The notes: generated by a model from the sequence alone, not told the origin. Positions 1 to 10,420 are shown, counted from the stretch's first letter. The stretch: DNA of 25,611 bases from Daldinia sp. FL1419 (GCA_025201765.1 MU623625.1:1-25611); one strand, 5' to 3'. Program-made: numbers and translations.

Positions 1-837
1 GATGCACCCAATAAAAACGCTTAGAATTGCGCACGGACGAACTTCCTCTCTCAGAAATAAGGTCAGACACAATATCCCTCACAGAGTTCGGGCATTACGC
101 ATATGCATGAAATCCTAATCCCCAAGATTCTATAGGAAGATTCGAGCTCAAGCAAGCTATCAACGTAGTAACCTAGAAGCCAAATATTTAAAACTTCCTG
201 ACGAGAGTTGCAATAATCATGTCCTCCGATAGCTCGATGTCTCGCGGGGACCATTCGCATGGCAAGCATGCAAGGTTACCTGCATAAGCTCGATGCTTCG
301 TTCTATCTGAAGCTCATGGTTCGTCTGTCGTTCTACCGGACCAGTCTCGATGGTACCACTGCCATCACCCCTGAAAGAATGATTGGGGCTGAGCGATTAT
401 CTGCTGGCGAATCACCACTCACAACCCTCGTGATTCAAGGTCGGTATTCTGTAAAGGGCAAGGCATACCCGCTGAGAAACACACCAACTTCGATAGCCTC
501 CATTGGTCTAGAGCAATTCGGGGACGGATGCTGTAGGTTTAGACTCATTGCCGTGACACACATTTAACAAAACTACGATGGCCTCTCGCTATTTCCTATT
601 CATCTCGTTCAACTTTTCGGATCGAGTTGTTACTCACCTCCTTAGTTTTGTGTTTTGTGTTTTGTATTTCGTATCTCAGCTCATACCTGATACATCTTGC
701 ATACCTTCCACCCATGGTAGTCTTCGAGAGCTGTCAGATACAAGATCCTATTGTAAATCAGCTCCCTCATTGGTCTCTTGGCAGAATAGCATACTTACAC
801 ACGTATACCAAAGATAGCCGTTTAAAAGTGAGTCACC
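1..837. other. Intergenic / 5' flank of the lipase gene; no gene recognised
   Basis: Open frames here are short (at most about 100 codons), overlap one another on both strands, and resemble no family I know. The last 200 bases or so presumably hold the promoter and 5' leader of the lipase gene that starts at 838. I saw no clear TATA box, RNA gene or repeat. Confidence 0.5.
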
Positions 838-2860
838 ATGGGATTCTTCACTCGATCCAAGAAGAAGCCAACTTTGGAGGGCTCGTCATCTAAGACCGAC
901 CAATTCGTCCCTCCAAATCCATCCCAATCGCAGGTGCCAGGTCAGAAATGGCATCCTAACGACAAACCATGTAGTACTTCAACACCGAGACAGCCCGTTG
1001 GCTATATGGTCTCTCCGCCACCATTACCACCTCCGCAATGTTGGAGCAATACGTTACCTAACGGGACAGTTTCTCCCCCTCAGTACCAAAACCAACAGTC
1101 ATATCTTCCTATCGTCGTAAATCAGCACTACTATTTGGGTCCCCCGGTATCACACCAGCCGGTAGTAAACCCATACCCTTATAGCAATGATTCCTGCACC
1201 GTTAACAAGCTCAAGATCGGCTCAGCTGCGAATCTTGTAGGCCAAATGCTCCCGGGAAACATGGGTCATCAAATATTAAATGACGGCCTTCCGAAATGGC
1301 ATGCCTACGGCACGCAGATGCTTAACCAAAGCGCCGCCATGTACGATCAAATATGTAGTAGCTTCGACGATGTGATGACATTGATTGACCGGGATAAATA
1401 TATCGGGAATGAGAATGATTTGTTTACGTATCAGCCTCACCTAGTGCTTCCACCGTCACCCGAGGTACGTCAACGTACTGTTGTACACAAGGGGTCCGCG
1501 AAGAAAAGTAAGACGGGAACCACGAAAGAAACTCCAAAGGGACAAGCGAATGCGATAACATCGTCACTCGCATCGCGAGGCTATTTTGCCAAGGTGGAAC
1601 TATACGCAAACTCGAAGCTGTCGTCAAATTTAACTCCTCTCCGCCTGTACGTGACACAATACGATCTTAATATCATGTCAGCGCTAACAGCTAACAGCCA
1701 TATACCTACTTACCCCTTAGTATGTCTAGCCGCGCAATACTCTGAAAGAGTGTATGAGAATCCACGAGGCGCGGAGCGTGATACTCATGTCGATGCCGAT
1801 TGGAGAACCGGAACGAAGGCTATGCGTATTAAGTCTGTCCCGATAGATCACATGAACACCATTGTGTTCGCCATCCGAGGAACAGCGACTTTTATGGACT
1901 GGGCCGTTAATCTGAATACCGCTCCTACTGCACCTAAAGGGTTCCTGGTATGTTATAAATGCTCCACTCGAAAAGTTTACGGAACATATTAACGAGTTTC
2001 AGGACGATCAAAATAATTTCTGTCACGCGGGATTCCTGTCAGTTGCTCGAAATATGATTCCTCCAGTAGCAGCTAGGCTCCGTCATCTTTTAGAGGAGGA
2101 CCCGCGACGGTGTTCGTATTCTCTTCTAATCACCGGCCACTCTGCTGGAGGGGCCGTCGCATCTCTCCTATATGCGCATATGCTTTCAACTTCCAAGGCT
2201 GCATCATCGGAGCTCAACAGTCTTACCGGTTGCTTTAAAAGAGTACACTGTATCACGTTCGGTACACCGCCTATCTCCCTGCTCCCATTACAGAAACCCT
2301 CAGGTTCCGAATTTAAAAAGTTTGTATTCCTCACTTTCGTTAATGAAGGCGATCCGGTTGCGAGAGCCGATAAAGCCTATGTAAAAAGTCTTCTTGAACT
2401 TTTAGTTGCCCCAGCTCCAGGAGATGGTAAGGAGTCGAGCAAGCATCCTCCAATATCCAAAATTTCATCCTCGAAACACGGCAAGGCACCTGGCAACAAT
2501 TCTAATACATCCCTCATTTCCAAGACGTCCAAACCTTCTGCGAAATCTACACGTTCTTCATCGCGCTCACCCTCAAAGTCGGACAAACCAAAAACTCCAG
2601 GTCCGATATGGAACGTTCCACCTAGTACTCTAAGTAACGCGGGGCAGATTGTGATCTTGAGGTCGGGTAATACAAATTCAAAAGCCAAAAGAATAAAGAC
2701 CGTCGAGGAACGACTTGGCGAAGGCGTTATCGCGCAGGTTGCGACCGACGAACAGTTAAGGGGGCTTATCTGGGGCGATCCCGTTTGCCACGTCATGAAG
2801 TTATACATCGGCCGGGTCGAGTTGCTCGCAGTTGAGGCTGTCACAGCAAAGGGTTATTGA
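838..2860 (+). CDS. Class 3 lipase-like alpha/beta hydrolase, 2 exons, 655 aa
   Basis: Predicted serine hydrolase of the fungal/plant lipase class 3 family, expected to cleave acylglycerols or related esters; substrate unknown. Join 838-1947 and 2003-2860; the 55-bp intron (GTATGT to TTTCAG, TTAAC branch site) is phase 0. The start has a good context (CACCATGG). Residues 1-200 are Pro/Gln/Tyr-rich and probably disordered, with a Lys cluster at 7-10. The catalytic domain follows: oxyanion-type segment IVFAIRGT at 342-349, nucleophile elbow GHSAG with Ser417, likely Asp487 in EGDPVARAD, likely His633 in GDPVCHVMKLY. A Ser/Lys-rich insertion of about 65 residues (about 505-572) separates the Asp and the His. 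There is no signal peptide or clear membrane segment, so a cytosolic or membrane-peripheral location is inferred. It is longer than secreted fungal lipases of this fold (about 300 aa) because of the N-terminal extension and the insertion. Convergent with the hydrophobin. The family call is firm; the substrate is not. Confidence 0.9.
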
Positions 2861-3359
2861 TGTCCTGAAGGGTAATATTATAGTATCCGGTTGCTGATAA
2901 CTACAGGATGGGTTGATATAACGATTTTAATGACGCATTTATGACATAAATACTTGGGTGTTGGGAATGATACCATATTTGGAGGAAGGGCCGGTTATGT
3001 TTAGGATGACTTGCACTAAAACGAAATGTACCCAGCTCTGCGAGGAGTCCTCAACTAGAGTCTAGGAATCATTGCATAAAGTCTGGGCATGTCTCAGTAA
3101 TTGAAGGCATCTAAGGGGTGAAAGGCAGAGAACAAGTTTTGATTTACTAGATAGGAACAGCTATGCGAGGGAAAGGAAGTCATGTCACAAGAAAAGAACG
3201 TGATATAACGAGCGACTGAAGTTAGATTTACTAAATCACAGAAAGCAGGCTACTAGCAATACAATTGGCACTCTCTCCAACATTACAGCCCAACATATAT
3301 CTCATTCCCCCAAAGGCTATGCACCAGATATGCAAACCATATTGAAACGGGGCTGGCAT
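2861..3359. other. Intergenic between convergent lipase and hydrophobin genes
   Basis: About 500 bases that should hold the two facing 3' untranslated regions. I see no gene, RNA or repeat. Confidence 0.6.
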
Positions 3360-3928
3360 TTACAAGACGCTGCCAAGAGCAACGCAAGGAAGACCAACGT
3401 TGAGAAGGGCGTCGCCCTGAAGAAGTTAACATCGGTGAATCATGAAAGTATGGATTGTGAAGCCTTACCATTTCCATACCAGAATGCTGGCAGCAAGCAG
3501 GGGTCTGCTTGCACTGGGTTTCGAGGAAATCCGTAAGACCAATGACTGCGCTGAAAGTCAGAACGTGATTTAAATAAAAGCCAATAGCGATGGAATGTCA
3601 ACTTACGAGCAGAAACGCTCAGCTTAGAGCAGTTATCGAAGAGACCAAGGTCGCCATTCTCCAAACCACCCTCAAGGAGACCAGCAAGGAGTCCGCTGGC
3701 GGTGTTGATGGCATCGCCGGACTGGTCAACGGAGTCACAGCAGCTGAGATCGAGGTCAGAGCCGCAAGTGTCACCGGCCTGGCCAACGGTAACATCACCG
3801 GGTACGGGAGGGAAGGGGTTGCTGCTGGCGGGGCTGCTGGCGGGGCGGCCGGCGGGGCGTCCACCGAGCTGGGGAGCAGCGAGGGCGCCGAGGGCGAAGG
3901 TAAGAGCGGTGACGATGGTGAACTGCAT
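3360..3928 (-). CDS. Class I hydrophobin, secreted, 3 exons, 151 aa
   Basis: Small secreted amphipathic protein that would self-assemble at hydrophobic/hydrophilic interfaces and coat spores or aerial hyphae. Minus-strand exons: 3928-3607, 3545-3469 and 3416-3360, with introns of 61 and 52 bp. Residues 1-18 form a signal peptide (hydrophobic core, then ALAA). Residues 19-50 are Gly/Pro/Ala/Ser-rich. The eight hydrophobin cysteines are present at 55, 63, 64, 100, 119, 125, 126 and 144, giving C-X7-CC-X35-C-X18-C-X5-CC-X17-C. The wide third-to-fourth Cys gap fits class I and not class II (X11). Splicing is needed: the first exon alone has only four of the eight cysteines. Intron 1 has two AGs five bases apart at its acceptor; only the distal one (exon 2 starting at 3545) restores the LETQC...ACCQ region in frame, and it also lies a workable distance from a CTGAC branch-like site. 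A TATA box lies about 190 bp upstream, consistent with strong expression. Confidence 0.94.
3800..3818 (+). other. Canonical G-quadruplex motif within hydrophobin exon 1
   Basis: The plus strand reads GGG-TAC-GGG-A-GGG-AA-GGGG, matching G3+N1-7 repeated four times. Further GGGG runs follow at 3830-3833, 3842-3845 and 3854-3857. The hydrophobin is on the minus strand, so the G-rich strand is the transcription template and the mRNA carries C-runs encoding Asn-Pro-Phe-Pro-Pro-Val-Pro-Gly. Folding is inferred from the motif only. Confidence 0.6.
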
Positions 3929-4120
3929 CTTGACTGACTTGATGTGTCGTTGAAGGTTGGTTGATTAAAAGTAAGGAGTGAAATTGCTTAACGAAACGAG
4001 CGTTGCTGATGAGAATATGTAAACGAGTGTGTGTTGCAAGAGAGTGCTTTGGTTTTTTTGTGTTTTTGATGCTGGTGATGCTGAGAAAAGATTCGGAACT
4101 GAAGCGGTTGTCGACCAGAC

Positions 4121-4128
4121 TTATATAT
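4121..4128 (-). promoter_or_regulatory. TATA box of the hydrophobin gene
   Basis: Read on the minus strand the sequence is ATATATAA, about 190 bp upstream of the hydrophobin start codon. It is the clearest TATA element in this flank. A TATA promoter suits a strongly induced surface-protein gene. Assignment is by position and motif only. Confidence 0.55.
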
Positions 4129-7125
4129 TGAAAAGTCGGCCATGTATTCGCAGTCTTTCTTTTCCGCCCTCCTGCGCCATGCCATAGTCAAGAGTCAATA
4201 ATTGATGCTCATCGTCCTGTAGAGGAATGGCTCACAATGATGATCGGCGCGTTCTGAGCACTCTTGAGAATGGCTTGTCTCATTTTAGCTAACACTACTG
4301 CACGCCACCAAGGGATTGCCCGCATCTTCCCCAACTTGATCTAACATGATCTAGCATCAGACCGCAAATGATCTCCGGCCACGACGAGCCGCAACAATCC
4401 TTGACCCGTCAATAGACCGCCACTGAGAGTTAACCCAGCGTCTAGTAGGGAATGGTGGAAATTGACGTGCATTGCCGAGTACGCTTGCCTTGGCATTCTG
4501 CCGCACTATTTGAAGAGGCTAAGGTTCTAAGCGCTTTAGAATGCATCGTGATGCATTGGTAGTTTTGAAGCTAATGAGCAACAAGTAAAAGGCGAGTCTG
4601 ATATCGGACCTCGAGTTTAACCCAGGGGACTTGGGCAATGTCCCTAACAGTATTCAACCTCCTGGAACTGAGGTAGGCATTTTGTTTCGGTCGTTCGTCG
4701 GGGCTCCATGCATGAGCCAACGACCAGTTCCCTTGTGTCCAGTTTTGCCTATTATCGTTCCACGGCGTAACCATTCTAACAGCACCGTTTGTGAGGGATG
4801 GCAATAGTCTCCCTTCCATTTCCATCTAAATCCAGAATTCCTACCGTTCAAAAATGACCACCTCCTATCTACATCTACCACCAACAGTGACAATTCGCTT
4901 AACGCCTACGCATCAACTCCGGTTTAGTCTAATAAACTGATCTCAGAACTTGGACCTCATGGCCCATCATTCTCCTTGCCCATCCTAGTGTCTCATTCTT
5001 AAGAACCCACACCGGCTGTTCGGCATCATCCAAAAGATGGCGGAATTACCTATATACTCGACAACCAGCAATGCTCCAGGAGACTATCCATCACAACATA
5101 TTTTAGCTACATTTAGTCACATATTTTCCGGGAAGCCGTCCACTAGTTGAGATCCTACACGGCTTCCCCTTCTGCCTCGTCTGTCCATGGAAGATGGTGC
5201 ATCAAAATAATGCAGTGCCACTTACCGTCCCTTAGACATAACATGTGGCTTTTCGGCACCTGGCAGATGCTGTGCATACACATCACAAGGCCATAACGGT
5301 TGCTTATACTTAATGAATGAATACCATATGCCTTATACCTATTAGCATGGCCGAATTCACCGGTTTTGATATATAGAATGTCATCTTACATATGCCTACT
5401 GCTAGCACCGAAGTATCAACACTCAAGAGTCGCCCAGCGGAAATCACTTCGCACGTCACAATAGCATCGGACGGGATACTCAATAATTATCTAGAAAGAA
5501 AATAAATTCTCAGGAGAATACGAGTTGATATGTAGCATCAAAGGCTGTGTCAAAGTAGCACAGTCTTTTACATTATCTATTAGGCCTCCGAGTCCATCAT
5601 GTCATGTCTTACCTTACTTATGAAAATTTCGTACGCAAACCAAGAGACATTACGAGGCAAATTGACAGCTTCCTGGGTTACCCCTGACTTTCGGCCGTTA
5701 GTAGATGGGCTTATACGTAGTCTTCGCCAGCACACATTCAGCATACCGGGTTTCGGCCGATTAATATGTGCTGGCAGCAACTATACGCGTCGTCCATCCA
5801 ATGGATTTTTACCGGATTCTCGGACCCAAGTACCCGTACTCAATCTCGATCGGAGGATTCTATGTCTAAAGGACAAAATTCATGGTTGACAGCATCCCTT
5901 TCTCCCGTAAGCCGAACCTCCACGCTAGCTTTTCTACAAATTTCACCTGGTCTGGCCCCTATATACACAACACACCACACTACTAATCATACGGATGTTC
6001 TATTTACTTGATTAATTTAATCTTTCGACAGTGGCCTGGTCCCAATGCGGACGACCTCATCGATCCGGATTTACATCCCCAGTACATTCCGCTTTTTCTA
6101 TGACCTGTCGGACGGCATCGGGAACATGCATGCATCTTCAACAGGATTAAAGTCCAAGTACATAGAATTGTCGCCAAAATGAGTTCTCCCCCGTCTTTCA
6201 ATGAATATGCAAATAATAGCTCTTGTATATCTACCAACCCTGAGAGTATTATCTGCATATCAGAATAACAGCAGAGGTAGGTAGGTAGTCTAGGCCTCGA
6301 GCATGATTTGATACCTACACTACATATAACGTATATGAGTTGATGCCTTTGATCGTAACTCTGCATGAACTTAGCACTGCAATGGATTCCCGTAATCAAC
6401 TCAACTCGCAATTCTATACAGCGATCTTCTAGAAGCTAGGACAGCTCGTGTTAAACAAGATCCCGTCCCCAATACTGGTAGCCTATGTCATTTATTCAAG
6501 AAACTAGAATATGCGAATCAAATAACCCTGCTGCAGTCAATCAAACCATGTACCAATCAAATGTAGCCGATCTGTTTGCTAGTATTAACCGGGATACGGC
6601 TTTTCTTCAGAGGTAGCCAACCGTTATATCAAAAGCTAGTTGACGGCTTCATCCCGAAGCACAAATATGTCGCACTTCGCCAACGAGTTCTAATCTTAGC
6701 TTCTAACATTGAAGAACGGCGAATAACCTTGTACCTGTCATTAGGAAACGTGCGTGTAAGACATTTAGCAATTTTTAATCGCCCAATAGTCTAATTCGGA
6801 CGACATCGCGGCCTTGTTATCTGGAAGATTGTCTTGGAATGGTAATGATTCTGACGACGTCGTTGAGCTTTGCGCTACTATGGCTACCAACTGCTCTCGG
6901 CCCATCCAATATATAATATTCCTTGATCCTAGTAAACAACCCAGTCGTGAAGCATATCCCGTCGGGATGTCGCATGGATCTAAGGATGTCCAGGTGTATA
7001 CAAACGTGGGCTCACATACATGCCCCTTGGAAAGTAATTAGCTTTCTATGTTATTATAACACACAGAACAATATACGCCCTCGTAGACGTAGTTAACTAA
7101 TGAGAGCTTAGAACATACGTAGCTC

Positions 7126-7131
7126 TATAAA
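7126..7131 (+). promoter_or_regulatory. TATA box of the Ser/Thr-rich protein gene
   Basis: TATAAA about 120 bp upstream of the ATG at 7252, followed by a pyrimidine-rich stretch (7170-7250) typical of fungal transcription start regions. Assigned by motif and spacing. Confidence 0.6.
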
Positions 7132-7251
7132 GAGTAGGCTTTCTCAAATTAAAGAAGTTCCATTTGTATTCCTATTTTATCGTCTCTCCAGAACACTCGC
7201 CCAATCGAGGCCTTTACACTCGTTCTATTATCTCTTATCTATACCTTCACT

Positions 7252-9407
7252 ATGCGTTTTTACACTCGCTTGGCCTTCTTAGGTCTTGGGTATGGCTTCT
7301 AATGCGAAGTGCTTTATGGTTCGTACTAACTATGTGATATACAGGGCGTCTTTTACCGAAGGCCTCCCTCAGCAACCGGAAACAAGAACTGTCACAGCCA
7401 CCGTCACAGTTTGTGATAGTAGCTGTGCTTCCACCGTAACTATAACCACCGGGTGTTCTGAGTCTTCTACTTTGCCTTGGGACTCGACCAAAACATCCGA
7501 AACCTCACCCACGGCCCCCATTGGATCTTCACCTTTCGCTTCCTCTTATCCTACCCCTTCTACTACATCTACTGATACATTCATAACTCTAACTTCGAGT
7601 TCTACTATTGCTACCACGGAATCGACAACCGTATATCAAGGTTCTTCGACCTATTCTTCAGGCCTCTCTGACGTCGCCCCCACGTCATCAACTTTACCCT
7701 ATAGCTCTGGGCTCGTTACGACGAATACTCTGTCAGACTCGTCAACTAGCACGTGGTAAGAGGGAAGGTCAATATTAATAATAGGACATTATACTAATAT
7801 TGCATAGTAGTGAGGATTCCTCGACCGAAACTGATTCTTTTGCTGAAAGCTCTTCGGCTTCTACCCCTGGCATAAGCACATCAAGTTCGGCAGAAGTATT
7901 GCCAACCGGAACATATTCGTCGGGCTCAACTACAGGTACGGAGTTTCCGTCCGAATCAAGCACACTAACCGGAGCACTACCAACTTCAACATACCCAGCC
8001 GGCTCTTGGTCGTCTTCCGTGGATACTACTCTTACCTCCACGGTCATTGTTCCAGTTCCCTGGACCGCGACGGATACCTCGACCTCTGGTACTTCTAGCA
8101 CGGCCGCGTATAGTACAAGTATCAACAGTGGGAGTATCTATACATCAATTTCCTCTGGCATATCATCCTCTATTAGTCAAAACATAACAACAGGTACCTG
8201 GACTTGGTCTAATAGCTACACGACCTCCTCTTATTATTCTCTGGGCACTGGGACAAGCAGCCTTCTTAGTGCAACACATACATCTAATGAGTTGTCCACG
8301 GCATATCCGACAGCTACTCTGTCCTCGACAACAGGATTCATCGGTAGTCAAACAACTAGCTTCGGTCATAGTTCCTCACCAAGCGTCATTGGTACCGGGT
8401 CCGTTTCATATTATACGCCGAGTAACTCATTTTCGTGGGGAACAACCGTCGTTATAGGTTCTTTGACTAGTTCGGAATCTTATCCTGCCATTCCCGCGAG
8501 CACTTTAATAAGTTCCCACTCTAGCCCTGTCGTAGGCACGTCCTCAACAGCTGCGGTGACTAGCTCTTCCCCTACCTCGTCGGGCTCAATTAGCAGCGCA
8601 TCCTATTCGTCGTTATTCACCGAGACAACCTCAACTCTGAGCTCGGGCGCCCTTGAATCCACTACTTGTCTTCAACAGCCAACCTATGGGGGTGGCTACA
8701 CTTATATCTGCTACACCGTCTCCGCGACATCACCCACTCCAACTTTCAGCACGGGAGACACGAGCGCAGTCACAGGCTCAATTACTACTTCTGTAGGTTC
8801 TAGCTTTTCGACAGGAGGATATCCGACTAGTTCCCCGAACGAGTTTTCCAGTACAAGTCAGCCAGTACCTGTTCCCTTTAGTTCTATCTACTCTACCGGA
8901 AGCACGGACGCTACGACAGCCACCATCTCTTCGGAAGGCAGCACTGAGACATTCCCCACCATTTCTTCAGTTTCGGGCTACCCAACGCTCCCTAGCATCA
9001 GTACGGTAGTCGTGACGCCCCTACCTCCTAACCCAACTTACTCTACTGGCAGCACTGACGCTGTGACTGGGACCTCTTCTCTGCCGTTGAGCACGTGCAT
9101 CTCTGGCGGTTACGGTGGCGGCGAAATCTGCTTTCCGGTAGGAACAATGGAGCCTAGAGTTACCATTGCCGCAGGTGGAGGTGGAACATCTTCTACAGAT
9201 GCAGTTCCAACGACTCTCGTCACGTACCCCCAGGCCACACCAACCGTTGCAGATTACGCGGCTTCAAGGCCTGATAAATTTGAAGGCGACGAGGCTATTC
9301 ATGAGAGCGAAGATGAGGATATTTGGAACTGGTGGGGCGGTCGCAAGACCCGCGTTCAGCAAGGCAAAAGTGTCGAGCGCCTGCGCCGCAGCTGGCGCAT
9401 GATTTAA
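7252..9407 (+). CDS. Secreted Ser/Thr-rich cell-wall-type protein, 3 exons, 682 aa
   Basis: Family not recognised beyond the general class of Ser/Thr-rich, probably heavily O-mannosylated fungal wall or secreted proteins. Join 7252-7289, 7345-7755 and 7808-9407; introns of 55 bp (perfect TACTAAC) and 52 bp. Exon 1 encodes MRFYTRLAFLGLG, a short basic-then-hydrophobic signal peptide that the first splice joins to ASFTEGLPQQ. The mature protein is about half Ser and Thr. Sparse Cys lie near the N-terminus (VTVCDSSC) and in two Gly/Tyr-rich patches later (CLQQPTYGGGYTYICY; CISGGYGGGEIC). An 11-residue unit like YSTGSTDAVTG recurs at 8745-8777, 8889-8921 and 9039-9071. The last 44 residues (639-682) differ: acidic, then IWNWWGGRK, then Arg-rich, with no hydrophobic GPI-attachment tail. 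The intron 2 acceptor is a tandem TAGTAG; either choice keeps frame and differs by one Ser. The exon structure is well supported; the function is not known. Confidence 0.82.
8745..9071 (+). repeat. Degenerate repeat of an 11-residue unit in the Ser/Thr-rich protein
   Basis: Three in-frame 33-bp units at 8745-8777, 8889-8921 and 9039-9071 encode FSTGDTSAVTG, YSTGSTDATTA and YSTGSTDAVTG. They are spaced about 150 bp apart. A weaker fourth unit (GTSSTDAVPT) follows near 9184. This suggests internal duplication within the coding sequence. Confidence 0.6.
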
Positions 9408-10318
9408 TGAACTCCTCTCTAGCTCTGGTCCGTCTCGTATCTACGTGTTTATACGTAAGGGCAACAAGAAAAGGAGAGAATACTGTCGTATAAAAAGGGG
9501 GAGGAGACTGAACGTAAACTTCACTTGTCGCTCATTTACCTTCTTGGATTATTTTACAATTTTTTTTTCCCGCGGTTACATACTCTAGAAAAGGGGCTGT
9601 TATTTATTATGTGGAGACGGGGAGATGGCTTGTCTTAACGAGCAAAGCCAGGGGTGGTTGTGATGGCGGTGCATTCGATAGAGACGGCATCTTGCTTGCA
9701 TCTTGCCTATGTCGATTGGAAAAACAACTGAGACGTGCATTGGATTTTTCTCTCATGTGGTAGTGAAAATAAAGAAAAATATTCTATACTTATTACTATA
9801 AACTGCAAATTGTGAGGTTTTACCCAATGCATGAACCGGAAGGGAGCATCTAATGACGGCAACGTTGACGATGACTTATTATTCCCTATTCGGCCACCGT
9901 TCTCGGGTAGTTATTCGATTCACAAGGCATCTCATCATTCCTTCATTCGGCCGAGAACGGAGAAAATGTTTTTTCTTTTCATAAGATAGTCGGAGATTAT
10001 GATTAAATCCCTGGTCTCTACTCCGGGTTTTTGAAGGATGGTGAAGAGTTGGGGAGATCTCATAATCTTCGATCTTGGTGCATTTGAAACGTGGAGTAAG
10101 TACGGCGATGAGTACAGTAACGTCCGAAACTCGACACTAGATGCGCCTACTAATATGCAGCTGAGCTGTACAATACGTTGCACTCAATAAGGACGCGATG
10201 TATTTCTCTGTCAATCTATCTTAAACGGAATCTCGTACGATGGTAGCTGACGCATAGCAGATATATACTAATTGCCCCTTTTTTTGGTTATCGTTGCTAT
10301 TTGTTTTCTTTTCAGTAG

Positions 10319-10341
10319 AAAAAAAATATATATATATATAA
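10319..10341. repeat. A-run followed by (AT)n microsatellite
   Basis: A homopolymer of about eight A leads into a TA dinucleotide repeat. Simple sequence, intergenic. Confidence 0.8.
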
Positions 10342-10390
10342 TGAAAAAATCGCGGCGCGAAAGGAATTTTGCATCAGCTAGCTTCGTGCC

Positions 10391-10420
10391 GTGTTGTGTC
10401 GTGTTGTGTCGTGTTGTGTC
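10391..10420. repeat. 10-bp minisatellite, three perfect copies of GTGTTGTGTC
   Basis: Three exact head-to-tail copies at 10391-10400, 10401-10410 and 10411-10420, followed by a decayed copy (GTATCGTGTT). Intergenic. Confidence 0.9.

Larger units (their letters stand above)
3929..7251. other. 3.3 kb intergenic gap between divergent surface-protein genes; no recognisable gene
   Basis: The start of this stretch is the hydrophobin promoter and the end is the promoter of the Ser/Thr-rich protein. Between them I recognise no gene. Open frames reach about 135 codons (6004-6411 minus) but have unremarkable composition and match no family I know. Two fragments look somewhat protein-like, as exon remnants might: about 5583-5780 on the minus strand and about 6787-7041 on the plus strand. 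Neither has a confident start or splice partner. A short GGTAGGTAGGTAG repeat lies at 6276-6288. A diverged gene, a non-coding RNA or relics of degraded genes cannot be excluded. Confidence 0.5.

Noticed and set aside
838..867. N-myristoylation of the lipase (starts Met-Gly)
   Set aside because: Phe at position 3 and Arg at position 6 do not fit the usual myristoylation pattern.
2377..2844. Minus-strand 155-codon frame opposite the lipase
   Set aside because: Antisense shadow of the Ser/Lys-rich lipase insert.
3590..3937. Plus-strand 115-codon open frame rich in Ala/Gly opposite the hydrophobin
   Set aside because: It is the antisense shadow of hydrophobin exon 1; the Gly/Ala runs are complements of its Pro/Ala/Gly codons.
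6004..6411. Minus-strand 135-codon frame as a possible gene
   Set aside because: No signal peptide, domain or family resemblance, Cys-scattered composition, no supporting promoter or splice context; kept only as part of the unexplained gap.
7775..8125. Minus-strand 116-codon Val/Glu-rich frame
   Set aside because: Complement of Ser/Thr codons of the Ser/Thr-rich gene.
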